A DNA stretch of 53,257 nt from an uncultured Clostridia bacterium (GTDB lineage: Bacteria; Bacillota; Clostridia; Christensenellales; UBA1242), in contig CALVMX010000005.1 in NCBI GenBank assembly GCA_944349415.1, forward strand, positions 1 through 53,257, given 5' to 3'. The stretch's first letter is position 1; every line of letters begins with the position of its first letter. Positions 34,641 to 43,549 of the stretch are shown here, in pieces. Position numbers and translations under genes: made by a program. Below the pieces are notes generated by a model. That model did no database searches, was not told where the DNA came from, and saw nothing but the letters and a program-made list of their open reading frames with translations.

Positions 34641-35765
34641 ATGATGACTTTTCTTTATATTCTTCTTGCTATTGTTGTCCTTTTGTTTATGGTTCTTGTG
34701 CATGAACTGGGACACTATATTGCGGGAAAAATTCTTAAATTTAAAATTACTGAATTTTCTATCGGTTTTGGTAAAGCCATATTTTCTCATACCTCTAAAA
34801 AAACAGGAGAAAAATTTTCGCTCCGTATTTTTCCACTTGGTGGATATTGTTCTTTTTATGGCGAGGAAGAGGACGGAAAAGGCGACGAACAGTCTTTCAA
34901 TAATCAAAAACCATGGAAAAGAATAATTGTCTTTTTGGCGGGCGTTACCATGAATTTTATTACCGCAATAATTTTTTCTTGGATTCTTCTATGCACCGTC
35001 GGCTATGATACTCCGCAAATTATCAATTACAGCAATTATATAAATGTAGGCGTCTATCAAGAAGGCGACATTGTCCGCAGTGTTGACGGAACTAATATTG
35101 ATTTTGCTTTTGGCGATACCTTTAATTCGGCTATTACTAAACAAAAGCAAGAGGCTAAAGAATTTTATGAAAGTGAAGATTATATAGAAGGTTCTCGCTA
35201 TTCTTTTCGAATGGTTGTGACACGTGATGGAAAAGATGTTGAACTTGTGGTTGCTGTTGAGCCTTACACAATAACACAAATTGATGATGAAACAGGAGAA
35301 ACTACAAAAGTAACAGCCTATGTCATTGGGCTGGAAAGTGACATTGTTGGCGAACCTTGCACAACGGCATATAGGTATGGATTTTTTGAAGGGCTTGGGC
35401 GTTCCTTTTCTATGGCATTTGGCTTTGCATGGGTAGTTCTTAAAAGTTTGTGGATGCTTATCACTTTCCAAATTCCAATAACCGAAATGGGTGGAACCAT
35501 CACGACCATTGCCACTATGGCAGAATATTCACAACAAAATATCGCAAATATGCTCATCTTTATACCACTGATTTCTGCAAATCTTGCCGTCTTTAACCTC
35601 TTACCTTTCCCGGCTCTTGATGGGGCACATGTCTTATTTACCACGATCGAATGGATACGGCGAAAACCGATAAATCGAAAGGTGGAAAATACCATTCATT
35701 TTGTCGGCATCTGCATTCTTTTTGCCTTTGTCGTCATTGTGGACATATTGCACTTTATATTGTAA
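34641..35765 (+). CDS. rseP: RIP metalloprotease RseP (site-2 protease, M50)
   Basis: Intramembrane zinc protease that cleaves anti-sigma factors or signal peptides in the membrane. The HELGH motif lies in LVHELGHYIAGK (about residues 22-33) and the third zinc ligand in NLLPFPALDGAHVLF near residue 325. A PDZ-like domain sits between (about 115-230). The 374-residue length and four transmembrane segments fit. Two ATG codons (34641, 34644) follow AGGAT. An intrinsic terminator lies immediately at its end. Confidence 0.95.
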   Translation: MMTFLYILLAIVVLLFMVLVHELGHYIAGKILKFKITEFSIGFGKAIFSHTSKKTGEKFSLRIFPLGGYCSFYGEEEDGKGDEQSFNNQKPWKRIIVFLAGVTMNFITAIIFSWILLCTVGYDTPQIINYSNYINVGVYQEGDIVRSVDGTNIDFAFGDTFNSAITKQKQEAKEFYESEDYIEGSRYSFRMVVTRDGKDVELVVAVEPYTITQIDDETGETTKVTAYVIGLESDIVGEPCTTAYRYGFFEGLGRSFSMAFGFAWVVLKSLWMLITFQIPITEMGGTITTIATMAEYSQQNIANMLIFIPLISANLAVFNLLPFPALDGAHVLFTTIEWIRRKPINRKVENTIHFVGICILFAFVVIVDILHFIL

Positions 35766-35795
35766 AATAGGTTGCAGGTTGCAACTTATTTTTTT
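35765..35795 (+). terminator. Terminator of the frr-rseP unit
   Basis: AAATAGGTTGCA (35765-35776) pairs with TGCAACTTATTT (35780-35791), 12 bp with one G-U and a 3-base loop, followed by TTTTT. Confidence 0.82.
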
Positions 35796-35796
35796 C

Positions 35797-35825
35797 TTGA
35801 CAAAATGAATAAAATAGTTTAAAAT
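35797..35825 (+). promoter_or_regulatory. Leaderless promoter of the PolC-like gene
   Basis: TTGACA (35797-35802), exactly 17 bases, TAAAAT (35820-35825). The ATG at 35833 is eight bases past the -10 box. It begins directly after the rseP terminator. Confidence 0.85.
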
Positions 35826-35832
35826 CATTAAT

Positions 35833-37362
35833 ATGAATTTTGAACAAGAATTTTTAAATTTTTTCGGTGAAAAATACTCCGATTTATATCTTAAAAATGT
35901 TGTGGTGTCATCAGCACATAATTTATGCACCATAACTTTTTTGTATCCTTCAAGTAAAGATAATTTAAAGGATGAAGAGAAGAAAGAAATTATTGATTTT
36001 ATTAAAGAAAAGTTGAAACTTTCAAAATTTGAACTTAAAATAAAGTTTCTAAAAGTTTATGTTGAAGAAAAAGTTATTCGAAAAACCATATTTGAGATTT
36101 TCGAAGAAAAATTTAAACTATTAAATACTTATATCAAAAACGAAGATGTAGAAATAAAAATTTCTAATTTAGATGTTGAAATAATTTTAAAAGTGAGTCC
36201 AAGAATAAACGATTTTATTGCTAACAATAAAGTGGCAAACTATCTTGCAAAGGAATTAAAAAATAACTATTTGACTGAATTTATTGTGACTGTAGAGCCT
36301 TGTGCAGATAAAGTTGACGATGTTGACATCGACAATATTCAAATTAAAACTCTTGCTAAAAAGATTCAAAGATATGATGTTTTAGTGATTAAAAATATTG
36401 TCGGAGGAGATATTCCTCCTAAACCAGAATTTCTTTCAAACATTGTGAGTCCTAAGCTTTCCGTTATTGTTGCAGGCTACATATCAAAACTTGAAAGAAA
36501 AGATTTTGTCATCAAAAAAGGTGCAAGAGCAGGTCAACAAAAAGCATATTTTTCTTTTAAATTGGAAGATAGGCATGGAAAAATAGATTGCATTTATTTT
36601 TGTCCGAAAAAATATGAACGCGATTTAGATGCATTGGAAGAAAATATGTTCCTTCTTTTACACGGCGATGTTAGAATGGGGATCACAAACAGATTAACGC
36701 TTTATATTGACAAAATAGCTCTTGCAAGTGAAATTGAAGCGCAATTAGAACAAGAAAAAGAAGATGAACCATACAAGGAAGTGGAAATTGAAAGGCTTGG
36801 AGCATTAGAGCAAGACAATATGTTCGGAAAAGTTGACAAATACAATAGTAAAATTATGAATAACACAATTGTTGTGTTTGATATTGAAACGACTGGTTTA
36901 AATTCCGATATTGACCAAATTATTGAACTTGGAGCTGTCAAAATTGAGCATGGCAACATTGTCGAAAAATTCTCTACATTTGTAAAGCCGACTATTGAAA
37001 TTCCTCCTGAAGTTTCTGAGCTTACGCATATTACAAACGATATGGTGGAAGATGCGCCACCAATAGAGCAAGTAATAAAACAATTTTATGAGTTTTCAAA
37101 AGACTGTGTTTTGTGTGGGCATAATGTTATAGGCTTCGACATAAAATTTATTAAAAGATTTGGTGCGTATTACGATTTATATTTTGACAATGATATTATC
37201 GACACCATGAACGAAGCCAGAGTTTCTAGGCTGAAGATTTCTAGATTTAATTTAGGAACAGTTACCAAAGCGCTTGGAATAGAGTTGAAAGGAGCACATA
37301 GAGCTTGGAATGATGCTTTTGCAACCGCTCAAGTGCTTTTGAAACTAAATATGGCAAAATAA
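35833..37362 (+). CDS. Orphan PolC N-terminal/proofreading exonuclease protein (no PHP or polymerase domain)
   Basis: A 509-residue protein in the usual polC position. Residues 1-200 resemble the PolC N-terminal domain and 205-320 the PolC OB fold (YFSFKLEDRHGKIDCIYF). Residues 343-509 are a complete DEDDh exonuclease with D350, E352 (VFDIETTGL), D436 (GFDIKF), H489 and D494 (HRAWNDAFATA). Full PolC is about 1400 residues and carries PHP and polymerase domains around and after the exonuclease; here both are missing and a normal TAA is followed by the next promoter. It may serve as a separate proofreading subunit or a repair/RNA-DNA exonuclease (inference). A full polC must exist elsewhere if this lineage uses PolC. 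Confidence 0.9.
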   Translation: MNFEQEFLNFFGEKYSDLYLKNVVVSSAHNLCTITFLYPSSKDNLKDEEKKEIIDFIKEKLKLSKFELKIKFLKVYVEEKVIRKTIFEIFEEKFKLLNTYIKNEDVEIKISNLDVEIILKVSPRINDFIANNKVANYLAKELKNNYLTEFIVTVEPCADKVDDVDIDNIQIKTLAKKIQRYDVLVIKNIVGGDIPPKPEFLSNIVSPKLSVIVAGYISKLERKDFVIKKGARAGQQKAYFSFKLEDRHGKIDCIYFCPKKYERDLDALEENMFLLLHGDVRMGITNRLTLYIDKIALASEIEAQLEQEKEDEPYKEVEIERLGALEQDNMFGKVDKYNSKIMNNTIVVFDIETTGLNSDIDQIIELGAVKIEHGNIVEKFSTFVKPTIEIPPEVSELTHITNDMVEDAPPIEQVIKQFYEFSKDCVLCGHNVIGFDIKFIKRFGAYYDLYFDNDIIDTMNEARVSRLKISRFNLGTVTKALGIELKGAHRAWNDAFATAQVLLKLNMAK

Positions 37363-37395
37363 ACAACTTATTTATTAAAATTTTTTCAAAATTAC

Positions 37396-37424
37396 TTGAT
37401 TTTTATCTTTTTATAGGTTATAAT
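37396..37424 (+). promoter_or_regulatory. rimP-nusA operon promoter
   Basis: TTGATT (37396-37401), 17 bases, TATAAT (37419-37424). Start expected near 37431. Confidence 0.78.
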
Positions 37425-37430
37425 ACTTAT

Positions 37431-37486
37431 ATCTAGTGGCAGGGAGTGGGCAGTTTTGCTCACTCTTTGTGTTAATAGGAGGATTT
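37431..37486 (+). promoter_or_regulatory. Short rimP leader with hairpin
   Basis: GAGTGGGC (37444-37451) pairs with GCTCACTC (37458-37465), 8 bp with one G-U, followed by TTTGTG. Similar GC-rich hairpins precede rimP in many Bacillota and are thought to act as attenuators. AGGAGG (37477-37482) follows. Confidence 0.6.
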
Positions 37487-37945
37487 ATGGCAAAAGTCAA
37501 ACAAATTTGTGAGGAAAAATTGCGCCCTATCATTGAGGGAATGGGATACGACCTTGTTGATGTTGAATATGTCAAAGAGTTTGATGGAATGAATCTAATT
37601 TTTACTATTGACAAAGAAGAAGGGGTCACTATTGATGACTGCGAAATTGTCAATAAAAAAATCGATCCAATTATTGATGAACTTAATCCAACAGATGATA
37701 AACCTTTCACTTTGGTTGTTTCAAGTCCTGGGTTAGATCGTCCTCTTAAGACAGACAGAGATTTGAGAAGAAATTTAAATCAAGAAGTAACTCTTACACT
37801 GTTTTCAAAACTAGATGGTCAAAAAGTTTTTGAGGGTGTTTTGTCAGATTTTGATGAAAAAACTGTGACTTTAACATTAAAAGACGGCGATAAAACTTTT
37901 GATAGAGATAAAATTGCAAACATTAAACTTGTTATTAAATTTTAA
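37487..37945 (+). CDS. rimP: Ribosome maturation factor RimP
   Basis: Assists late assembly of the 30S subunit. The 152-residue protein has the N-terminal EGMGYDLVDVEYVKE segment, the central GVTIDDCEIVNKKIDPIID and the conserved LVVSSPGLDRPLKTDRDLRR. The C-terminal SH3-like part is present. The ATG at 37487 follows AGGAGG; an in-frame GTG 17 codons earlier lies in the leader hairpin and is rejected. First gene of a long operon to truB and beyond. Confidence 0.96.
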   Translation: MAKVKQICEEKLRPIIEGMGYDLVDVEYVKEFDGMNLIFTIDKEEGVTIDDCEIVNKKIDPIIDELNPTDDKPFTLVVSSPGLDRPLKTDRDLRRNLNQEVTLTLFSKLDGQKVFEGVLSDFDEKTVTLTLKDGDKTFDRDKIANIKLVIKF

Positions 37946-37955
37946 GGAGATAAAA

Positions 37956-39116
37956 ATGGTAAACAAAGATTTTTTTAAGGCATTAGACGACCTTGAACAA
38001 GAAAGAAAAATTGATAAAGAAACTTTTATTGCAACGCTTGAGACGGCACTCACTTCTGCTTATAAGAAAATGTATGGCGAAGCTAAAAGTGCTATGGTTA
38101 AACTTTATCCAGAGCGTAACACTATAAGAATTTTCTCTTATAAAACTGTAGTTGATGAAGTTGAGGATCCTGACAAACAAATTTCTTTAGAAGACGCGAG
38201 ACAAATTAAAAAATCACATAAAGTAGGCGATATTGTGGCAGTGGAAGAAACCACAAAAGATTTCGGAAGAATTGCTGCTCAAACTGCTAAGCAAGTTGTT
38301 ATGCAAAAACTTCGCGAACTTGAAAGACAAAATGCTGCAAATGAACTTTCTGAAAAAGAGGACGAGCTTTTAACAACCATTGTGAAAAGAATTGATGGCG
38401 ACAATGTTTATGTTCAAATTCCAGGAACTCATACTGAGGGTGCTTTAATGAAAAGTGACCAAATTCCTGGCGATAAATTCCAAATCGGTGACAGAATTAA
38501 AGTTTATGTGAAAAAAATCAAAGACACTTACAGTGGACCTCAAATTCAAGTTTCTAGAAGTAACATAGGTTTTGTTCGTAAGTTATTCGAACTTGAAATT
38601 CCAGAAATTGCAAGTGGCGAAGTTAAAATTAAAAATATCGCTCGTGATCCAGGAAACAGAACCAAGGTGGCAGTTTTTACTGATAGACCAAACATTGACC
38701 CAGTTGGAACTTGTGTTGGAAACAGAGGCACTAGAATCAACACTATCGTAAATGAGCTTAATGGAGAAAAAATTGACCTTGTTGAATATTCTACTGATCC
38801 ACTTGAATATATTGCAAGAGCTTTGAGCCCAGCAAAAGTTCTTTCAGTTGAAACGAATGATAGTCTTAATATGAGTCAAGTTATAGTTGCAGATGACAAA
38901 CTTTCACTCGCTATTGGTAAAAATGGAGTAAACGTTAGACTTGCAGCTAAACTCACTGGCTGGAAAATCGATGTTAAGCCGGAAAGTTATGTTAGACCTA
39001 GCGAAGAAGTCAAGGAAACAGAATATGAGCTCACTGAACTTGATGACGAAAACTCTTTTGATACAATGAGTGACCTTGAAGAGTTTGAAGAAATAAATGG
39101 TAATGAGGACGAATAA
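37956..39116 (+). CDS. nusA: Transcription termination/antitermination factor NusA
   Basis: RNA polymerase-binding factor. The 386-residue protein carries the N-terminal domain (1-125), S1 domain (about 130-200, with GDRIKVYVKKI) and two KH domains, including DPVGTCVGNRGTRI and SLAIGKNGVNVRLAAKLTGW. The tail is short and acidic without the AR repeats of E. coli, as in Gram-positives. AAGGAGA precedes the ATG; the frame continues upstream over rimP and was trimmed. The stop shares one base with ylxR. Confidence 0.97.
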   Translation: MVNKDFFKALDDLEQERKIDKETFIATLETALTSAYKKMYGEAKSAMVKLYPERNTIRIFSYKTVVDEVEDPDKQISLEDARQIKKSHKVGDIVAVEETTKDFGRIAAQTAKQVVMQKLRELERQNAANELSEKEDELLTTIVKRIDGDNVYVQIPGTHTEGALMKSDQIPGDKFQIGDRIKVYVKKIKDTYSGPQIQVSRSNIGFVRKLFELEIPEIASGEVKIKNIARDPGNRTKVAVFTDRPNIDPVGTCVGNRGTRINTIVNELNGEKIDLVEYSTDPLEYIARALSPAKVLSVETNDSLNMSQVIVADDKLSLAIGKNGVNVRLAAKLTGWKIDVKPESYVRPSEEVKETEYELTELDDENSFDTMSDLEEFEEINGNEDE

Positions 39117-39376
39117 TGCAAAAAGAAAGATTAAGGATGTGTATTATTTGTCGTGAGCATAGCGATAAAAAAGAACTTCTTAGAATTGTTAAAAACAAGG
39201 ACGGAGAAATCTTTGTTGACAAAACTGGGAAAGCTAACGGGCGAGGAGCATATATATGCAAAAGTCCAGAGTGTTTTCAAAAACTAAGGAAAACTCGTGG
39301 TTTAAACCGTGCTTTTAGATGTGAAATAAAGGACGAAGTTTACGACAAGATAGGAGAGGAAATTGAGGGACATTAA
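39116..39376 (+). CDS. ylxR: YlxR-family RNA-binding protein (RnpM)
   Basis: An 86-residue DUF448 protein, reported as an RNase P modulator in B. subtilis. It shows RMCIICREHSDKKELLRIV and the signature GKANGRGAYICKSPECF. Length is normal. It overlaps nusA by one base and ylxQ by 14 bases, the standard order of this operon. Confidence 0.94.
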   Translation: MQKERLRMCIICREHSDKKELLRIVKNKDGEIFVDKTGKANGRGAYICKSPECFQKLRKTRGLNRAFRCEIKDEVYDKIGEEIEGH

Positions 39377-39650
39377 AGGAATTATTGGTATCTGTCGAAA
39401 GGCAGGATATGTCATTATTGGTGGCGAAAACATTAAAAATAATTCACAAAAAATGTATTTAATTCTCGTGGATGAAAATTCTGGTAAGTCTCTTTTAAGA
39501 GAGATGCAATTCGTGGCAAATTTAAGAAATATTCCTATAGTTTCAATTAAAAATTTAGAGGAAATTGTGGATATAAAAAATTGCAAAGCCGTCGCTTTTA
39601 AAAATAAGGCTTTAAGCGAAAAAATATTTGATTTATTAAAAGGAGAATAA
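39363..39650 (+). CDS. ylxQ: YlxQ-type L7Ae/L30e-family ribosomal protein
   Basis: A 95-residue L7Ae-fold RNA-binding protein. The N-terminus GIIGICRKAGYVIIGGENI matches the GLA-RAG-LV-G pattern of YlxQ. The start is a TTG with AGGAGAGG (39352-39359) upstream, inside the end of ylxR. No ATG exists in a better position. It lies between ylxR and infB as in Bacillus. Confidence 0.9.
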   Translation: MRDIKGIIGICRKAGYVIIGGENIKNNSQKMYLILVDENSGKSLLREMQFVANLRNIPIVSIKNLEEIVDIKNCKAVAFKNKALSEKIFDLLKGE

Positions 39651-39651
39651 T

Positions 39652-42129
39652 TTGGCTAATCAACAACTAAACAGTCTTAAAACTATTAATTCTATACAAA
39701 GAGATGGCTCTTTGCAAAATTTATTATTGTCCATAAAAGAAGCTAAAACTCAGCTTGACATTTTTTCAAAAAATTTACAAGAAAAAAAGAGCGAAGTGCA
39801 AGCTAAAAAGCGTGAAGAGGAAAGAAAAATTGTCGAAAAGCCAGAAGTAAAAGTGGAGGGAATTTCTAGTCAAACTGAAGAAAAAGTGGTAGAAGAAAAG
39901 AAAGTTGAGGTCAAAGATAAACCTCAGTTTGTCAGCAACCGTCAGAATGGAAATTACCGAAAATTCGACCAAAAAACTCAACCACAAAATAGCAATAAAA
40001 ATTTCCAGAACAAGCCAAATACAAATAAATCTCAATTTAATAAACCTCAATTCAACAAAAATCAACCTTCTAAAGATGCTAAAAACAAATCTTTTGTTTC
40101 AACCAAGGCAAATAATTATAAAAGTTTTGCACCAGCTGAGACTACTAACGTTCAAGCTCAACCGGAACGTAATTTTGGAAATAAAAACAAGAGAAGAGTC
40201 AATGTTGACGAGTCAAGAAAGGTTACTGCTAGACAAAAACAAATGCAAGAGAGACATAATAACGCAAGCAATAATATTTATGTTCTTGACGATGAAGGCT
40301 TTGAAGAAACAACAATGGGTTCAAGAAAACTCATAAAGAAAAAGAAGGAAACACCTGTCGTTGTTGCTCCAAAAATTACTCATGCAGTTTTAACTTCTCA
40401 AGAAATTTCAATTAAAGATTTAAGTGAGAAAATTGGTAAACCAGTTGCTGAAATTGTGAAAAAATGTATGCTTTTAGGCATTATGGCGACGATCAACAGC
40501 ACTATTGATTTTGATACTTGTGAGCTTATTTGCTCAGATTTTGGCATTACACTTGAGCTCAAACTTGACAAGTCCTATGAAGAAAAGCTTATTGATGCAT
40601 CTACAGATGATGACGAAAAAGATCTCGTTAAACGTCCACCAGTTGTCACTGTTATGGGACACGTTGACCATGGTAAGACTTCTCTTCTTGATGCCTTTAG
40701 ACGAACAAATGTCGTTAGTGGCGAAGCGGGTGGTATCACTCAAAAAATCGGTGCTTATCAAATAACTTTTAACAATGAAAAAATTACTTTCATTGACACA
40801 CCAGGTCATGCGGCTTTTACAGCTATGCGTGCAAGAGGTGCAGAAGTTACTGATATCGCAATTCTTGTGGTTGCGGCAGATGACGGTATAATGCCACAAA
40901 CTGTGGAAGCTATAAATCATATAAAAGCTGCAAAAGTTCCAATGATAGTTGCAATTAACAAAATGGATAAGCCAGAAGCAAATCCAGATAGAGTTAAACA
41001 ACAACTGACCGAATACGGTATTTTGCCTGAAGAATGGGGTGGAGATGCAATTTGTATTCCTATTTCTGCTAAAACCGGTATGGGACTTGATGAACTTAAG
41101 AAAATGATTCTTCTTGTTGCTGAAATGGAAGATTTAAAAGCAAATCCAAACAGAAAAGCAACTGGTGTTGTTATAGAAGCTGAACTTGATAAGGCTCGTG
41201 GACCAGTAGCGACTGTTCTTGTTCAAAATGGAACACTTAAAATAGGCGATAGCATCATTTGTGGTATCACTTATGGTAAAGTCAAGGCTATGTTTGACGA
41301 AAATGGAAAAGCTGTTAAAAAAGCTACTCCTTCAACGCCTGTTGCTGTTATGGGCTTTAATAAAGTGCCTTCAGCTGGAGATCAAGTGTTTGCCGTTGAA
41401 GATTCGTTATCTAAGCAAGTTATTCACGAAAGAATTGACAAAATTAAGAAAGAACGTTCAAAACAGACTTCTGGAGTCAGTGCTGATGACTTTATGTCTA
41501 GAATTCATGAAGGCAACTTGAAGAGTTTAAATATCATAATTAAGGCTGACACTCAAGGCTCTGTGGAAGCACTCCGCAATTCTCTTGAAGCTATCAGAAA
41601 TGAAGAAGTTAAGGTGGTAACTATCCATAGCGGAGCAGGAGCGATAACCGAAAGTGATTTGATTTTGGCACAAACGACAAATTCTGTTGTGATAGCATTT
41701 AATATCAAAATTCCAGCAAAAACTGAACAACTCGCTGACAGTTTGAAAGTTCAAATTATTGAAAGTAAAATTATTTATGAAGTAGTTGACCAAATTACAC
41801 GCTTGTCTAAAGGTATGATGGCAATAAAATATGAAGAAAAATATATCGGTACTGCAGAAATTCGTCAAGTGTTTAAACTTTCATCTGCTGGAAAAATTGC
41901 AGGAAGCTATGTAACTGACGGAAAGATCCAAAGAAATGCTATTGCAAAAATCAAACGTAATGGCGAAATTGTTTGCGAAACAACTGTAGAGAGTCTTAAA
42001 ATTGTTAAGGATGAAAAATCAGAAGTGGCTCGCGGGTTTGAATGTGGTGTTAAGTTTAAAGACAATTTTGATATCCAAGAAGGCGATATTGTTGAGTATT
42101 ATGTAAAAGAGGAGGTAAAAAGAGATTAA
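39652..42129 (+). CDS. infB: Translation initiation factor IF-2
   Basis: GTPase that delivers initiator tRNA. The 825-residue protein has a Lys/Asn/Gln-rich disordered N-terminus (1-200), an IF2N subdomain (about 245-300), and the G domain beginning near residue 337 with [17 protein letters not shown] and NKMDK. Domains II-IV follow, with the C2 fMet-tRNA domain at the end. The start is TTG (MANQQ) with AAAGGAG upstream. Asn-rich repeats in the N-terminus ([10 protein letters not shown]) reflect the AT-rich genome. Confidence 0.97.
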   Translation: MANQQLNSLKTINSIQRDGSLQNLLLSIKEAKTQLDIFSKNLQEKKSEVQAKKREEERKIVEKPEVKVEGISSQTEEKVVEEKKVEVKDKPQFVSNRQNGNYRKFDQKTQPQNSNKNFQNKPNTNKSQFNKPQFNKNQPSKDAKNKSFVSTKANNYKSFAPAETTNVQAQPERNFGNKNKRRVNVDESRKVTARQKQMQERHNNASNNIYVLDDEGFEETTMGSRKLIKKKKETPVVVAPKITHAVLTSQEISIKDLSEKIGKPVAEIVKKCMLLGIMATINSTIDFDTCELICSDFGITLELKLDKSYEEKLIDASTDDDEKDLVKRPPVVTVMGHVDHGKTSLLDAFRRTNVVSGEAGGITQKIGAYQITFNNEKITFIDTPGHAAFTAMRARGAEVTDIAILVVAADDGIMPQTVEAINHIKAAKVPMIVAINKMDKPEANPDRVKQQLTEYGILPEEWGGDAICIPISAKTGMGLDELKKMILLVAEMEDLKANPNRKATGVVIEAELDKARGPVATVLVQNGTLKIGDSIICGITYGKVKAMFDENGKAVKKATPSTPVAVMGFNKVPSAGDQVFAVEDSLSKQVIHERIDKIKKERSKQTSGVSADDFMSRIHEGNLKSLNIIIKADTQGSVEALRNSLEAIRNEEVKVVTIHSGAGAITESDLILAQTTNSVVIAFNIKIPAKTEQLADSLKVQIIESKIIYEVVDQITRLSKGMMAIKYEEKYIGTAEIRQVFKLSSAGKIAGSYVTDGKIQRNAIAKIKRNGEIVCETTVESLKIVKDEKSEVARGFECGVKFKDNFDIQEGDIVEYYVKEEVKRD

Positions 42130-42165
42130 TTTTAAATCTCTTTTTCGTTTTAAAAGGAGGATTAT

Positions 42166-42531
42166 ATGAGTAACAGACAAGAGAGAGCAAGCAGTGAAAT
42201 TCAAAAATGTTTAATTGAAATAATTCAACACAAAATGAATGATCCAAGGCTTAATCAAGTGATTTCGTTAACAGAAGTTAAGGTTAGCCCTGATTTTCAA
42301 TTTTGTAAGGTTAAAGTCAGCGTTTTAGATTTGAAAGAAGCTAAAAATGTGGTTAATGTCTTGCAAAAATCTGAAGGTTTTATTAAAAGAGAACTCAAAG
42401 ATATGATAGATCTTCCATATATGCCGAAATTTAAGTTTGAAGTTGACAAGGGCACAGCTAGTGTCATTAAAGTTGAAGAAATTTTAAAAAAATTGGATAT
42501 TCCAAAGGAAGAAAGCGATGATGAAGAATGA
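42166..42531 (+). CDS. rbfA: Ribosome-binding factor A
   Basis: KH-fold factor for 16S rRNA maturation. The 121-residue protein shows RASSEIQKCLIEIIQ, MNDPRLNQVISLTEVKVSPD and the C-terminal MPKFKFEVDKG strand. AAAGGAGG precedes the ATG. The stop is TGA, and the end overlaps the start of nrnA by 14 bases. Confidence 0.96.
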   Translation: MSNRQERASSEIQKCLIEIIQHKMNDPRLNQVISLTEVKVSPDFQFCKVKVSVLDLKEAKNVVNVLQKSEGFIKRELKDMIDLPYMPKFKFEVDKGTASVIKVEEILKKLDIPKEESDDEE

Positions 42532-43522
42532 AACGTTTGATAAAGATAAGATTTCTGCACCAAATTATGTAGATATTGATGAAATCCAAAACATTATTTC
42601 TTCTTCAAACAAAGTGGCGATTTTTGGACATGTAAATCCAGATTTAGACTGCTATGGTGCAATGTATGGAGCTAAATATTTGTGTGAAAGGCTGGGAGCA
42701 GAAGCGCATCTTTTTGCTATTAATTCAGACAAATCCTTTCTTAATGATATCTTTGACAAGTCTTTAATAGAAAGAGATTTTGACTCCTCTAAATTCGATT
42801 TAGTTTTGATGGTAGACTGCAATGAATTTTCTAGAATTGACATTAAATTTCGTGAGGCTGTGCAGAATTTCAAAAATATATTAGTAATTGACCACCATGA
42901 GCATAGCATGATAGAAAACGGATGCAAATTTTTTATTCAAAGTCATATATGTGCTGCAAGTATGATAATTGCAAATCTTTTATTTTCATATAAAATTAGA
43001 CTTAATAAAGAATACGCGGAATATTTATTTGCAGGCATTGTTGGAGATACTGGGAGATTTCTCCATACAAACACAGATAAAGATACGTTTAAATGTGCAT
43101 TAAAGCTCATGGAACATGATATTGATATTCAAAGAATTTACGACATTGTTTATCGTTCGGTGACGATAGAGCAGATTAATATGCAAAAGTTCTTATTAAA
43201 CAATTATCATGTAATAGGAAAAAACATTTGCTATATTGTAGTGACAAAAAAGGTATTTAAAAAACTGCATGCAACACCAGAAGATTTGAAATTTTTTGTA
43301 AATGATTTAAACACCATTAAAGATTTTAATGTTGTTATGGTGGCTTATGAAGTAGAACACAATAAATACAAGGTTAGTTGCCGTTCAAAAAATGGTTTCA
43401 TAGTTTCCAAAATCGCGCAAAAATATGGCGGTGGCGGTCATAAAGTGGCGGCTGGCTTTAATTTGTTTGGAAACAAGAGTGCTGTTGTAAGAAAATTAAA
43501 GAAAATTTGTTTAGAATTTTAA
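42518..43522 (+). CDS. nrnA: Bifunctional oligoribonuclease/PAP phosphatase NrnA (DHH family)
   Basis: Degrades nanoRNA and 3'-phosphoadenosine 5'-phosphate. The 334-residue protein has the DHH motifs FGHVNPDLDCYGAMYG, LVMVDCNE and VIDHHEHS, and the DHHA1 motif GGGGHKVAAGF. Length fits NrnA. Two ATG codons (42518, 42521) follow AAAGGAAG inside rbfA. Position between rbfA and truB is the Bacillota standard. Confidence 0.95.
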   Translation: MMKNETFDKDKISAPNYVDIDEIQNIISSSNKVAIFGHVNPDLDCYGAMYGAKYLCERLGAEAHLFAINSDKSFLNDIFDKSLIERDFDSSKFDLVLMVDCNEFSRIDIKFREAVQNFKNILVIDHHEHSMIENGCKFFIQSHICAASMIIANLLFSYKIRLNKEYAEYLFAGIVGDTGRFLHTNTDKDTFKCALKLMEHDIDIQRIYDIVYRSVTIEQINMQKFLLNNYHVIGKNICYIVVTKKVFKKLHATPEDLKFFVNDLNTIKDFNVVMVAYEVEHNKYKVSCRSKNGFIVSKIAQKYGGGGHKVAAGFNLFGNKSAVVRKLKKICLEF

Positions 43523-43549
43523 TTTTTCCAAAAGGAGTGTCTGAGGCAC

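Noticed and set aside
35318..35695. 125-codon minus-strand frame opposite rseP
   Set aside because: No ribosome-binding site, and it overlaps the conserved LDG region of rseP in antisense.
37899..37955. Longer NusA start inside rimP
   Set aside because: The extension is out-of-frame rimP sequence; AAGGAGA serves the ATG at 37956.
39775..42090. Several long minus-strand frames opposite infB
   Set aside because: They are antisense shadows of the Lys/Asn-rich IF-2 coding sequence, lack ribosome-binding sites and have Phe/Ile/Asn-biased composition.
42166..42531. Mycoplasma-type code (TGA as Trp)
   Set aside because: TGA terminates rbfA, the SDR gene at 5841 and others at family-normal lengths, and Trp is encoded by TGG throughout.
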